DNA of 64,000 nt from Bacteroidales bacterium (GTDB lineage: Bacteria > Bacteroidota > Bacteroidia > Bacteroidales > UBA932): assembly GCA_017469845.1 (NCBI GenBank), contig JAFUFP010000028.1, positions 1 to 64,000 of the forward strand. The letters are read 5' to 3'. Positions 25,103 through 34,349 of this stretch are shown here, in pieces (position 1 is the first letter of the stretch; each line of letters begins with the position of its first letter). The position numbers and the translations under genes are program-made. The notes under the pieces are model-generated. The model did no database searches. It was not told the DNA's origin and worked only from the letters and a program-made list of their open reading frames with translations.

Positions 25103-26893
25103 TTAAACATCCAGTCCGAAATCCTTTATCAGCTCCTTGACTTCGGGATTGGTGGTCATAAGCGCTTCCGCTTTTTCCTTGGCCGTGTAAGGGACGGCCT
25201 CCTTCGGTTCATCCACGGCCAGGTCGATGATGAGTTTGACCTTGGAAGACTGGAGCTTTCGCATAAGTTTCTCTTCCAGCTGACTTCTCATGGATTCCTG
25301 GAGCCACTGCTGCTGTGCGGTGTTCATCGCGAAGAAGGATACGAATTTCACGCCGTCCTTTTCCGATATCTCGACCTTGTGGGATGACAGCGCTGCTGCG
25401 AGTCGGGGTTTGGAAGCGTAGTCCTCCGCCAGACTTTTCCAGGCATCCTGTATCGCTTCGTCTGAAGGGATCTCATTGCCCGAGATGATCGGGGAAGCCT
25501 GTTTGGGACCCGAGGACGATTCCTCGCCGATAGCTGAAATGGAAAGGGATGATCCGCTTCTTGCCGGCCTTCTCCTTTCTCTTGCGGGAGTCTCGGCTTT
25601 TGGCTCGGGTGTAACTGCGGCAGCGGGTGCGCTGACGGCCGGAGCCGGCTTCTCTTCAGGGTTTTCCTGTGGAGGATTCTTCTTTTCCGGGGTCTGGACA
25701 GGGGGAGCCTGTACCGTGGGGCGTTGCTGGGGAAGAGGAGTTGCTGCGGTTTTGGGGGCCGGAGCGGCAACTGCCGCAGGACGGAGGGAGACCTCTCCCG
25801 TGCCGCAGAGGAAACTGAGTTTCATCAACATGAACTCAATGTGCAGCCTCGGGTTGATGCTGGCCCTGTATCCGGCTTCACATGCTGTCGTTATCGAAAG
25901 GGCATCGAAGAGGAACTGTATGGGGCAGGCAGCGGCTTGGGCGGCGTATTTTTCCTTGAGGGAACCGGGCAGATTGAGCAGGGCGTCAAGCGAACCGCTC
26001 TTGGCGACCATCAGGTCCCTGAAATGGGAACTGAGGGCTCCGACGAAATGCAGCGCGTTGAATCCTTTCGAGAGGACTTCGTCGAATTTGAGCAGGGCTC
26101 CCTGGTAATTGCCGCTGAGGAAGAAGTCCACCAGCTGGAAGCAGTGCTCATGGTCGAGGACGTTGAGGTTTCTCTGGACATCTTCGTAGTGGACATCGGT
26201 TCCGCAGAACGCCACGGTCTGGTCGAAGATCGTGAGGGCGTCCCTCATCGCTCCGTCCGCTTTCTGGGCGATGATATGGAGCGACTCGTCATCGATTGTG
26301 ATGTTCTCCTTGGCGGCTATGTCCCTGAGGTTCCTGACGATGTCGGGAATGGAAATCCTGTTGAAGTCGTATGTCTGGCACCTGGACAGGATGGTGGGCA
26401 GAATCTTGTGCTTCTCGGTCGTGGCCAGAATGAAAATAGCATGAGCCGGGGGTTCCTCGAGGGTCTTGAGGAAGGCGTTGAAAGCGGCCTGGGTCAGCAT
26501 GTGGACCTCATCGATGATGTAGACGCTGTACTTTCCTACTTGGGGAGGGATCTGTACCTGGTCCATCAGGGCCTTGATGTCATCAACACCGTTGTTCGAG
26601 GCCGCATCCAATTCATGGATGCAGTATGACCTTCCCTCCTGGAAGGAGATGCAGGACTCGCAATGTCCGCATGGTTCCATGTTCTCGGAAGGATGCTCAC
26701 AGTTGATGATTTTTGCGAATATTCTGGCTGCACTGGTCTTTCCCACTCCTCTCGGACCGCAGAACAGATACGCATGGGCGAGCTGGTTCCTCACGATGGA
26801 GTTCTTCAGCGTCCTTGCGATGTTGTCCTGCCCGATGAGGGATTCGAAAGAATCCGGGCGGTATTTTCTGGCTGATACTATATACTGCGACAT
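25103..26893 (-). CDS. dnaX: DNA polymerase III subunits gamma/tau
   Basis: Clamp-loader motor and polymerase organiser; 596 residues from the ATG at 26893 ([13 protein letters not shown]), preferred over 26914 by homology. Walker [17 protein letters not shown], zinc module with [37 protein letters not shown] and the sensor [10 protein letters not shown] Pro/Ala/Glu-rich linker of about 90 residues (~370-460) leads to a C-terminal domain equivalent to tau. No programmed-frameshift slippery run was noticed. It is divergent from the secreted-protein gene at 27010. Confidence 0.95.
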   Translation of the reverse strand: MSQYIVSARKYRPDSFESLIGQDNIARTLKNSIVRNQLAHAYLFCGPRGVGKTSAARIFAKIINCEHPSENMEPCGHCESCISFQEGRSYCIHELDAASNNGVDDIKALMDQVQIPPQVGKYSVYIIDEVHMLTQAAFNAFLKTLEEPPAHAIFILATTEKHKILPTILSRCQTYDFNRISIPDIVRNLRDIAAKENITIDDESLHIIAQKADGAMRDALTIFDQTVAFCGTDVHYEDVQRNLNVLDHEHCFQLVDFFLSGNYQGALLKFDEVLSKGFNALHFVGALSSHFRDLMVAKSGSLDALLNLPGSLKEKYAAQAAACPIQFLFDALSITTACEAGYRASINPRLHIEFMLMKLSFLCGTGEVSLRPAAVAAPAPKTAATPLPQQRPTVQAPPVQTPEKKNPPQENPEEKPAPAVSAPAAAVTPEPKAETPARERRRPARSGSSLSISAIGEESSSGPKQASPIISGNEIPSDEAIQDAWKSLAEDYASKPRLAAALSSHKVEISEKDGVKFVSFFAMNTAQQQWLQESMRSQLEEKLMRKLQSSKVKLIIDLAVDEPKEAVPYTAKEKAEALMTTNPEVKELIKDFGLDV

Positions 26894-26931
26894 ATCTTGT
26901 CCCCCGGAGGTCATAAGCCGGGTATCAAATA

Positions 26932-26939
26932 CAAAAATA
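26932..26939 (-). promoter_or_regulatory. -7 promoter element of dnaX-lptB
   Basis: Minus-strand TATTTTTG matches TAnnTTTG, 38 bases before the dnaX ATG. No TTTG at the right upstream distance. Confidence 0.4.
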
Positions 26940-26962
26940 GGTATTATTTTTCACTATTTCGC

Positions 26963-26970
26963 TAACTTTG
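26963..26970 (+). promoter_or_regulatory. -7 promoter element of the secreted-protein/M16 genes
   Basis: TAACTTTG matches TAnnTTTG, 39 bases before the ATG at 27010. It is back to back with the dnaX element, leaving only 23 bases between them. Confidence 0.45.
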
Positions 26971-27009
26971 CATTTGCCGAAAATGATTTGGACTTTTGAA
27001 AAGACTGCG

Positions 27010-27837
27010 ATGAAAAAGATTATCATAATATTGTCACTTGTCCTGGTGAGCGTGAATGCGTTTTCGCAGGCCCAGATCACGACGAAGAAGGAGAAACTCT
27101 CCGACTTCACGATGAAAACGACCAAGATTGTTCTCACCGGGAATGAATTCCTTGACCAGTCGCTCAAGGACGCCGCACGCAATTCCTGGACGATATCCCC
27201 TTATGAGGTGTGCACCGCCGAGGAATTCGCAACTATGAAGAAGGATCCCAAGTATTATTTCCTCATGGTAGTTCAGATGGGAGGAAAGACTTCCCTTCAG
27301 GGGATATCGTATCTGACGCTGGTCAAAGGAACCCAAGGGGCCGAGAAACTCTCCGACATGCTTGAAGTCGTGAACTTCCCGATATGCGCTTCCGACATTC
27401 CTTCAGGCAGGGAAGCGACATTCCTCCCGGCGATTCTGGACATAATCCAGAGTTATGTCGAGAATTCCACAATCCATGGCTTCAAGTCTTTGAAGGCGAC
27501 GCGGAAAATGCGTTCGACTTCCGGTATGTCCATCCTCTTTGTCGAGGATGACCTTGCCTCGAATGTTGACGAGGCTTTCCGCAGGAAATTTCTTGACAAC
27601 GAGATGAGGATTGTCGAAGAAGAGGAACAGGACGATGCCGCCATGAACGGAACCAGACACACGATCCTCAGTTACGTCATCGCTCCGGGATTCGCCGAAA
27701 AAGGTGCGGTCTGTTATCGGCTCATGATAGATGCCCGTACACATGAACTGTACTATTACAAGAAGGCAAAAGCCGGTCCCCATGGACCGGGGTTCACAAG
27801 AGGGGAACTCGCCGGTTTCGCTTCGCACAGAAGATAG
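27010..27837 (+). CDS. Secreted protein of unknown function
   Basis: About 275 residues from the ATG at 27010. A Sec signal peptide (MKKIIIILSLVLVSVNAFSQ) has a probable cut after AFSQ. I do not recognise a family. The mature part is mixed alpha/beta, with LTGNEFLDQSLKDAARNSW and DEAFRRKFLDNEMRIVEEEE, and a late tyrosine-rich ELYYYKKAKAG. No lipobox and no membrane helix after the signal, so likely periplasmic. An upstream TTG at 26968 overlaps the -7 element and was not used. It precedes an M16 peptidase by 24 bases; a joint role in envelope protein quality is possible but not shown. Confidence 0.7.
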   Translation: MKKIIIILSLVLVSVNAFSQAQITTKKEKLSDFTMKTTKIVLTGNEFLDQSLKDAARNSWTISPYEVCTAEEFATMKKDPKYYFLMVVQMGGKTSLQGISYLTLVKGTQGAEKLSDMLEVVNFPICASDIPSGREATFLPAILDIIQSYVENSTIHGFKSLKATRKMRSTSGMSILFVEDDLASNVDEAFRRKFLDNEMRIVEEEEQDDAAMNGTRHTILSYVIAPGFAEKGAVCYRLMIDARTHELYYYKKAKAGPHGPGFTRGELAGFASHRR

Positions 27838-27861
27838 AGTAGAGGTTATTTAGGATTTTTG

Positions 27862-29088
27862 ATGCTGACAGGAACTGCACCATGCGGCATGAGGTATGCC
27901 GTACATAAAGCCGGTAGCGCTGTAGCTTACTGCGCACTGAGCATAAAGGTAGGAACGAGGGATGAGGACGGATTCCACAGCGGAATCGCCCACTTCACCG
28001 AACATACGATATTCAAAGGGACAAAGAAGAAAAGCGCATCCGTCATAAACGGCTATCTTGACCGTCTTGGCGGAGAGCTCAACGCATATACCACCAAAGA
28101 GGAGATAGTCCTTCACGCCACAGTCCTGAAGGAGGACTTCCGGAAAGCCGGGTCACTTCTTCTGGAACTCGCGTCCTCTTCCGTTTTCCCGGAAAAGGAA
28201 ATCGAGACGGAAAGGGGAGTGGTGATAGATGAGATCCAGTCGTATAAGGATTCACCGGCAGACGATGTGTATGACCGTTTCGAAGAGAAGATTTTCGAGG
28301 GACATCCACTTTCCAAACCGATCCTCGGGACAGTCTCGTCCGTGAAGAAGATCACCTCGGAGGAACTCAGGCGCTTCGTGTCCGAGAAGTTCATCCCCGG
28401 CCTTATGGCCTTGACGGTAGTCGCTCCTCTGGAAGAGAAGCTTCTCGAAAAGGATGTCCTCAAGATGATATCGAAGTTCTTCGGTGAGACCCCTTCCGAG
28501 ATTCCCGTCCGCCCCCTGTCGACGCCGCTTTTCCGCAAATTCGACATACGTACGGACAAGAGAAACCACGAAGTCAATGCCGTCATAGGAGGTCTGGCCC
28601 CGTCCCTTTATGAAGAGAAGGACAGATATGCTGCGATTCTGATGAGCAATATCCTCGGCGGACCGGCTTCGAATTCAATCCTGAATTCCGTCCTCAGGGA
28701 GAAGAACGGCTGGGTTTATGCCGTAGAGACATCCTACACGCAGTACAGCGACAGCGGGCTCCTGGCCGTATGCCTGGGCTGTGACAAGTCCAATCTGGAC
28801 AAATGTCTTGCCGCGGTCAAAAAGGAGATAGTGCGTCTTCAGACAATTCCTCTCTCACCGTCAAAGCTCTCCGCGGCGAAAAAGCAGCTTCTGGGACAAC
28901 TTTCCATCAGCGGTGACAACGGAGAATCCCAGTGCCTTTCGATGGGAAAGAACCTCCTTTCCTTCGGAAGGATCAGTCCCAACGGTGAAATCCGCTCCAA
29001 GATCGGTGAAATTTCTTCGCAGGATATCCTTGATGTCGCGCGGCGTATCTTCGACCCTTCAAGGACGTCCACTCTGATTTTCCTCTGA
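27862..29088 (+). CDS. M16-family zinc metallopeptidase
   Basis: Pitrilysin/processing-peptidase type enzyme, 408 residues, i.e. one two-domain half as in bacterial dimeric M16B proteins. The inverted zinc motif HFTEH (residues ~47-51) is intact, with the distal glutamate in ETERGVVIDEI, and the second domain holds RNHEVNAVIGGLAPS and NILGGPASNSIL. No signal peptide is visible, so it is probably cytoplasmic. It starts at the ATG at 27862; an adjacent TTG is ignored. An O-methyltransferase follows after 25 bases. Confidence 0.92.
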   Translation: MLTGTAPCGMRYAVHKAGSAVAYCALSIKVGTRDEDGFHSGIAHFTEHTIFKGTKKKSASVINGYLDRLGGELNAYTTKEEIVLHATVLKEDFRKAGSLLLELASSSVFPEKEIETERGVVIDEIQSYKDSPADDVYDRFEEKIFEGHPLSKPILGTVSSVKKITSEELRRFVSEKFIPGLMALTVVAPLEEKLLEKDVLKMISKFFGETPSEIPVRPLSTPLFRKFDIRTDKRNHEVNAVIGGLAPSLYEEKDRYAAILMSNILGGPASNSILNSVLREKNGWVYAVETSYTQYSDSGLLAVCLGCDKSNLDKCLAAVKKEIVRLQTIPLSPSKLSAAKKQLLGQLSISGDNGESQCLSMGKNLLSFGRISPNGEIRSKIGEISSQDILDVARRIFDPSRTSTLIFL

Positions 29089-29113
29089 TTACTGAACTAT
29101 CCCCCCTCCGAAA

Positions 29114-29773
29114 ATGGAATCTGCTCAAGACAAGTACCTCCGCTCCCATACCACTCCTCAGGGAGAGGCTCTTTCGTGGATCGAGAAACAGACCAACATC
29201 AAGACCAACTTCCCCCAGATGCTTTCCGGTGCTGTCCAGGGAAGGCTTCTGACGATGATCGTCCAGATGATGAGGGCCGAAAGGGTCCTCGAGATCGGCT
29301 GCTTCACCGGTTATTCGTCGGTAGCCATGGCAGGCGGACTTCCCGAAGGCGGACATATCGACACTCTGGAGATAAATGATGAATTGGAAGATCTCATCAG
29401 AGAGGGATTCCGCCGTGCCGGGTTCGACGACAGGATCACTCTTCACATAGGCGACGCGAAGATGACGCTTGCAGGCCTGTCCGCCGAAATAGAGCGGGGG
29501 ATCCGTCAGCCTTATGACCTTGTCTATATGGATGCGAACAAGAGGGAGTATTGTGATTACTTTTCTTACCTCATCGGAATGGTGCGGCCGGGTGGATTCA
29601 TCCTTGCCGACGATGTGTTGTGGGACGGAAAGCTCTACGAGGAAAAATTGCCTGTGGACCGGCAGACGCAGGGCATAGCCAAATTCAACGATATGGTCGC
29701 TTCCGATGACAGGGTGGAAGTTGTGATCCTTCCCCTCAGGGACGGATTGAGCATTATCCGCAGGAAACCATAA
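29114..29773 (+). CDS. SAM-dependent O-methyltransferase (CCoAOMT family)
   Basis: Class I methyltransferase of 219 residues. SAM-binding VLEIGCFTGYSSVAMAGG (about residues 57-74), the acidic loop DTLEINDELED, and the metal/substrate segment VYMDANKREYCDYF and GGFILADDVLWDGK are typical of the caffeoyl-CoA and catechol O-methyltransferase family. Bacterial members act on small catechols or modify RNA; this one's substrate is unknown. It is the last of three plus-strand genes (secreted protein, M16 peptidase, methyltransferase). Confidence 0.9.
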   Translation: MESAQDKYLRSHTTPQGEALSWIEKQTNIKTNFPQMLSGAVQGRLLTMIVQMMRAERVLEIGCFTGYSSVAMAGGLPEGGHIDTLEINDELEDLIREGFRRAGFDDRITLHIGDAKMTLAGLSAEIERGIRQPYDLVYMDANKREYCDYFSYLIGMVRPGGFILADDVLWDGKLYEEKLPVDRQTQGIAKFNDMVASDDRVEVVILPLRDGLSIIRRKP

Positions 29774-29805
29774 AAAAAGCGATTCCCGTTTTTGTGGGGA
29801 ATCGC
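29772..29805 (-). terminator. Terminator of the alpha-galactosidase gene
   Basis: GCGATTCCC (29779-29787) and GGGAATCGC (29797-29805) form a perfect 9-bp stem. On the minus strand it is followed by a run of seven T. It sits in the 60-base gap between convergent genes. Confidence 0.75.
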
Positions 29806-29833
29806 ATCGTGAACAGTCTTTACGGAACCCGAT

Positions 29834-32077
29834 CTACCGGGCTTCAAGAACCAGCACATGGCTTGAGTATCCCTGGAGCCTCATCTTTTCCATGTAATTG
29901 TCGGGATATGAGGGGATGTCAAGACCGTTTTCCATCAGGAATTTTCCGGTGAAGGATTTACCCTCGAAGGGGAGGGAAACGTCTGAGAGTTTGTCGATTT
30001 CCCTGACGGTATATACCCTGTCCGGATCCAGACCCGCCATCTTCACCCTGGGGAGATGCTGGTCATAGAAGTGTTCGGTCTTCCACCAGAAGAATACGGC
30101 CCGATCCTTCGACTCGTCGCAATACATGAGTGAAGCCAGACCCTTGTTTTCGTAAGGGGACAGAAGCCTGTAGAGGTCTCCGAACTGGATTGTGGGCCTC
30201 ACTTCCTTGTATTCGCTTATCGCCTTCTGGCAGAATTTTATCTCAGCTTCGCTCATGTCCTTGGGCTGGAGTTCCATTCCGAGCCTTCCGCTCATGGCTA
30301 CATCGATCCTGAATTTGAGTGGTGTGACCCTCATGTTCGTATGGTTGGGGACGGTGCTTATGTGCGAAGCCATCGCGATCGAGGGGAAGAAATACGATGT
30401 TCCCCACTGCATGTATATCCTCTGCAGGGCGTCCGTGTTGTCGCTTACCCAGAATTCGTCGAACCAGGGGAGAACTCCGTAGTTCGCCCTTCCGCCGCCG
30501 CTGGCGCAGGCCTGGATGGTGAGGTCAGGGTATTTGGCCCTTATCCTGTCGCACACATTCGCGAATCCGCGGTGGTACTCGATGTTGAGCCGGCTCTGCT
30601 CATCCTTCGGGAGATAGTTGCTGCCGTGGCTCTGTATCGACATGTTGGCGTCCCACTTTATGTAGTCTATTCCGGGATATTTCGTCATCAGTTCATCGAC
30701 GATCCCGAATGCGAAATCCTGCACTGCCGGATTGCTGAGGTCCAGAACAAGCTGCGTTCCGCCCCTTCCGGTGGATACCTCTCTTCCGGGTGCGTTGATG
30801 ACCCAGTCCGGATGTTTTTCATAAAGTTCGGAAACGCTGTTGGTCATCTCGGGCTCGATCCATATTCCGAATTTGATCTTGTGGGAGTCGGCCGCATCCA
30901 CGAGCCACTGGATTCCGTGGGGGAGTTTGTTCTCGTCCACCTGCCAGTCCCCGAGGGAACTGTTGTCCGTTTTTCTGGGATATTTCACTCCGAACCATCC
31001 GTCATCCATGACGAAGAGCTCACCGCCCATCATCGCGATGTCGGCCATCATCTTGTCCATGGTCGGCTCGTTGATGTTGAAATACACTCCTTCCCAGCTG
31101 TTGAGGAGGATCTTCCTCTCCTTGTCTCCGTGGGCCAACTTGTGCGCCCTCGCCCAGCGGTGGAAGTTCCTCGAGGCTCCGCTGAGGCCTTCCGATGAGA
31201 ACGTGAGGGCGAGCTCCGGAGTGGTGAAGGTCTCTCCCTTTTTCAGCGGATAGGAGCTGTTGTCGGGATTGATGCCGGCGGTGAAGTGATGGTAATCCGT
31301 GTCATTGGTGACGACCTCGAGAAGATAGTTGCCGCTGTAACAAAGGGCTGCACCGATGACGTCTCCGCTGTTTTCGGTCGGTTTTCCGTCAAGGCTGAAC
31401 ATGATTTCGGCGCGGGAGGTCTGAGCGTTTCTGACACCGTCCTTGTTTTCGATCTTGAGGGTGCCGGGGCGGAGTTCTTCTTCAACGAGGGAGGCCTCAT
31501 TCGCCCATGTCCCGGTGAAATGGCTCGCCCAGACTTCACCTCTTCTTATGGGAAGATATCCTGAGTCGAATTTCCTCAGCGTGACCGTCCCTTTCGTTCC
31601 GTTCAGGATCTCGGTCCAGGTTTCGATCATGTCGACATCCTTGTAGGCCTTGTAGTTCACGTTGACGGTAACGGGATGCACTTTGTCTTTGAGGACGAAT
31701 GTGGTGAGGACGGCATCTTCGGGGGCGTTGTATCCGTTTGACGGATTGTGTATGTCGCGGCGGGTGTAGCTGTCAAGGACGAGTTCGAGCGCCATGCTTC
31801 CGTCCGGGAGGGTGACCGAAAGGGCGTCCATGGTGATATTTCCGTGTCCGTAGACGGGATAAGCGTCATATGCCCTGAATCCGGATTCTGTGAGAAGGGA
31901 GGCGTCCCTGTCGGAAAGTGCCTTGCCGAAATAAACGATCCGGAGGTGTTCGCCTTTTGTGGCTTCGAGCACCAGTGAGGTCCCTTTGGTGGATACGGTC
32001 ACTTTCTCGGCACGGCACAGTGATGTGGCCGAGAGCATAAGTGACAGCGCCAGAAGAGTTTTTGAGATAAACTTCAT
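29834..32077 (-). CDS. Secreted alpha-galactosidase, GH36
   Basis: Removes terminal alpha-linked galactose from raffinose-type sugars or galactomannan side chains; 747 residues from the ATG at 32077. A Sec signal peptide (MKFISKTLLALSLMLSATSLCRA) points to the periplasm or surface. The N-terminal beta-sandwich is followed by the GH36 barrel: FVMDDGWFGVKYPRKTDNSS, KFGIWIEPEMTNSVSELYE, the nucleophile Asp in DYIKWDANMS (~476) and the acid/base Asp in WVSDNTDALQR (~540). The earlier frame start at 32179 lacks a signal and crosses the promoter. It is not part of a polysaccharide-utilisation locus here: no SusC/D neighbours. Confidence 0.94.
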   Translation of the reverse strand: MKFISKTLLALSLMLSATSLCRAEKVTVSTKGTSLVLEATKGEHLRIVYFGKALSDRDASLLTESGFRAYDAYPVYGHGNITMDALSVTLPDGSMALELVLDSYTRRDIHNPSNGYNAPEDAVLTTFVLKDKVHPVTVNVNYKAYKDVDMIETWTEILNGTKGTVTLRKFDSGYLPIRRGEVWASHFTGTWANEASLVEEELRPGTLKIENKDGVRNAQTSRAEIMFSLDGKPTENSGDVIGAALCYSGNYLLEVVTNDTDYHHFTAGINPDNSSYPLKKGETFTTPELALTFSSEGLSGASRNFHRWARAHKLAHGDKERKILLNSWEGVYFNINEPTMDKMMADIAMMGGELFVMDDGWFGVKYPRKTDNSSLGDWQVDENKLPHGIQWLVDAADSHKIKFGIWIEPEMTNSVSELYEKHPDWVINAPGREVSTGRGGTQLVLDLSNPAVQDFAFGIVDELMTKYPGIDYIKWDANMSIQSHGSNYLPKDEQSRLNIEYHRGFANVCDRIRAKYPDLTIQACASGGGRANYGVLPWFDEFWVSDNTDALQRIYMQWGTSYFFPSIAMASHISTVPNHTNMRVTPLKFRIDVAMSGRLGMELQPKDMSEAEIKFCQKAISEYKEVRPTIQFGDLYRLLSPYENKGLASLMYCDESKDRAVFFWWKTEHFYDQHLPRVKMAGLDPDRVYTVREIDKLSDVSLPFEGKSFTGKFLMENGLDIPSYPDNYMEKMRLQGYSSHVLVLEAR

Positions 32078-32124
32078 ATGTGCAGTTTTTTGGGTTATCG
32101 TGAATGCAAGTGGTATTCTCTTGA

Positions 32125-32155
32125 CAAAGATAACTTTTGTCGGATTGTGGACAAA
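32125..32155 (-). promoter_or_regulatory. Promoter of the alpha-galactosidase gene
   Basis: Minus-strand TTTG (32155-32152) and TATCTTTG (32132-32125), spacer 19. Leader about 40 bases to the ATG at 32077. Confidence 0.65.
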
Positions 32156-32270
32156 AGAAAGTGGGGCAATTGTGCCCAAAAGGTCAAAAGACTCAAAAAG
32201 ATGGTCACATAAGTATCATCAGTGGTATTTGTTGACTTCTGATGAGATTGCTATGCCCGGAGACAAATAT

Positions 32271-32291
32271 CCCCGCCTTTTCGGGGCGGGG
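32271..32291 (-). terminator. Hairpin after the response-regulator gene
   Basis: CCCCGCC (32271-32277) pairs with GGCGGGG (32285-32291). On the minus strand it is followed by ATATTTG, a weak U-tract. It is 32 bases after the stop codon. Confidence 0.5.
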
Positions 32292-32322
32292 AAAATCTAT
32301 ACCGTTGGGCGTTTTCCGTATT

Positions 32323-33468
32323 CTACACGAAGTCTTCCACATCCTGAGCGGAGACGGGATTTCCGCCGAGGATAAGAAGCCTTTCCACCACATTCTGGAG
32401 TTCACGGATGTTGCCGGGCCAGGAACGCTTCTGCAGAGCCTCGATGGCTTCGGGGGTGAATTTCACTATGCTTTTTCCGCTTTCGGCGCAGCTCTGCTCG
32501 ACGAAGTAATCCACCAGAAGAGGAATGTCCTCCTTCCTTTCGTCCAGTGAGGGGACATGGATGGGGATGACGCATAGGCGGTGATACAAGTCCTCCCTGA
32601 AGTTTCCTTTCTCGATTTCCTTGAGAAGGTCCTTGTTTGTGGCGGCGATGACTCTGACGTCGACCGTTATGTCCTTGTCGCTTCCAACGCGGGAGAGTTT
32701 CTTCTCCTGGAGAACCCTCAGGACCTTTGCCTGGGCGGCCAGGCTCATGTCGCCGATCTCGTCGAGGAAGAGGGTTCCCTTGTCGGCCTGCTCGAATTTT
32801 CCCTTATGCTGCTTGATGGCTGAGGTGAAGGAACCTTTCTCGTGGCCGAAGAGTTCGCTCTCGATGAGTTCCGAGGGAATCGCGGCGCAGTTTACCTCGA
32901 CATATGGCATTGCGCTTCTGTCGCTCTGCTGATGCAGGCTCTGGGCGACCAGCTCTTTTCCGGTACCGTTCGATCCGGTGATCAGGACTCTCGCATCGGT
33001 GGGGGCCACCTTCTTTATGATTTCCTTCACGTGCTGGATGGCCTTGGATTCACCGATCATCTGTTTTCCGTAGACCTTTTTCTTGAGGATCTTCACGTGG
33101 TTCTCGAGATTGGCCTTGTCGGTGGCGTTCTTGATGGTGATGAGTATGCGGTTGAGGTCGAGCGGCTTCTGGATGAAGTCGTAGGCTCCCTTTTTGATGC
33201 AGTCGACAGCGGTGTCGATGTCCCCGTGTCCGGAGATCATCACTACGGCTGAATCAATGCCTTCTTCCCGGAGTTTGGTCAGAACCTCGGTGCCTTCCAT
33301 CCCCGGCATCTTGATGTCGCAGAAGATGACGTCATACCTCTCTTTGCCCGCGGCTTCGAGAGCCGACGGCCCGTCTTCTGCGGTGTCAACCTCGTAACCT
33401 TCGTCCATCAGTATTTCTTTGAGGGAATTGCGGATCGCCCGCTCGTCGTCTATTACCAGTATCTTCAT
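32323..33468 (-). CDS. NtrC-type response regulator (REC-AAA+) without DNA-binding domain
   Basis: Sigma-54-activator-like regulator, 381 residues from the ATG at 33468 (MKILVIDDERAIRN). The receiver domain has the phospho-acceptor Asp51 in FCDIKMPG. The AAA+ domain has Walker A GSNGTGKELVAQ, LFLDEIGDM, and NIRELQNVVERLL near the end. The sigma-54 contact loop reads GSFTSA instead of the usual GAFTGA. The protein stops at SAQDVEDFV, right after the AAA+ domain, so the usual Fis-type HTH is missing; the stop is a clean TAG with no frame continuing past it. The NtrY-like kinase at 37781 is a possible partner. Confidence 0.9.
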   Translation of the reverse strand: MKILVIDDERAIRNSLKEILMDEGYEVDTAEDGPSALEAAGKERYDVIFCDIKMPGMEGTEVLTKLREEGIDSAVVMISGHGDIDTAVDCIKKGAYDFIQKPLDLNRILITIKNATDKANLENHVKILKKKVYGKQMIGESKAIQHVKEIIKKVAPTDARVLITGSNGTGKELVAQSLHQQSDRSAMPYVEVNCAAIPSELIESELFGHEKGSFTSAIKQHKGKFEQADKGTLFLDEIGDMSLAAQAKVLRVLQEKKLSRVGSDKDITVDVRVIAATNKDLLKEIEKGNFREDLYHRLCVIPIHVPSLDERKEDIPLLVDYFVEQSCAESGKSIVKFTPEAIEALQKRSWPGNIRELQNVVERLLILGGNPVSAQDVEDFV

Positions 33469-33561
33469 ATCACACGTCGTTTGTTTGGTCCGGGTTTTTC
33501 CCGGCATTTGTACAGTTAAGCAAATATCGGGCAAAAAAAGTTTTGTTTCAGCATTTTTTGG

Positions 33562-33569
33562 TAATTTTG
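33562..33569 (+). promoter_or_regulatory. -7 promoter element of cmk-ispH
   Basis: TAATTTTG fits TAnnTTTG, 43 bases before the cmk ATG. The nearest TTTG (33542-33545) is only 16 bases upstream, shorter than usual. Confidence 0.4.
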
Positions 33570-33611
33570 TGAACTTGCCTCCGAAGGGGGTATAACGCAA
33601 AAACACTAATC

Positions 33612-34349
33612 ATGAAAGTTCCCGACATCATAATAGCCATCGACGGATTCTCGGCTACAGGCAAAAGTACTCTCGCGAAACTGATCGCGAAGGAATTCGA
33701 TTTCGTATATCTGGACTCAGGAGCCCTCTACAGGGGTGTCACTTTGCATGCTCTTGAAAACGGCTTCATCGACAAGGACAACAACATCGATCTTGAAGGG
33801 CTGAAGAAGAGCCTTGACGAAGGATTGGATCTTCATTTCGAGTCCGACGGAGGCCAGAGCCACACTTTCATCGGGGAAAGGGACATTGAGTCCGAAATCA
33901 GAACCCTCAGGGTCTCCTCCTCGGTAAGTCCCATAGCGGCCGTTCCCTTTGTCCGCGCCTTCGTGGACAATATCCTTCATGCCGCCGGCAGGAAAGGAAG
34001 GGTCGTAATGGACGGAAGGGATATCGGTACGGCTGTTTTCCCCGACGCGCAGGTCAAACTGTTTGTCACCGCGGATCCGGATGTCAGGGCTCAGAGGCGC
34101 TTCGACGAACTCAAGGCCAAAGGAGAGAATCCGGTTTTTGAAGAGGTCAAGAAGAACCTCGAAGAGAGGGATTATATAGATTCGCACAGGGAGACCAACC
34201 CTCTCCGCAGGGCTGACGACGCCTTCGTGATGGACAACTCCGACATGACTCTCCATGAGGAGATCGTATGGACGAGGGGCTTCCTTATGGGCCGCTTCGG
34301 AATCCTTGAGCTTACTACAGCATCTTCTTCAAATGCCGGCCAGTGTTGA
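33612..34349 (+). CDS. cmk: Cytidylate kinase
   Basis: Phosphorylates CMP and dCMP; 245 residues. P-loop IDGFSATGKSTLAKLIA, the nucleotide-binding YLDSGALYRGVTLHAL, MDGRDIGTAVFPDA and the lid segment with RRFDELKAKGEN are standard. The C-terminus extends about 15 residues past the usual end and overlaps the start of ispH by 17 bases, so the two genes are translationally coupled. The pairing cmk-ispH is common in Bacteroidales. Confidence 0.95.
   Translation: MKVPDIIIAIDGFSATGKSTLAKLIAKEFDFVYLDSGALYRGVTLHALENGFIDKDNNIDLEGLKKSLDEGLDLHFESDGGQSHTFIGERDIESEIRTLRVSSSVSPIAAVPFVRAFVDNILHAAGRKGRVVMDGRDIGTAVFPDAQVKLFVTADPDVRAQRRFDELKAKGENPVFEEVKKNLEERDYIDSHRETNPLRRADDAFVMDNSDMTLHEEIVWTRGFLMGRFGILELTTASSSNAGQC

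Noticed and set aside
32205..32323. Frameshifted HTH of the response regulator downstream of its stop
   Set aside because: All frames after the stop were read for a Fis-type HTH; none appears, and a terminator-like hairpin follows within 50 bases.
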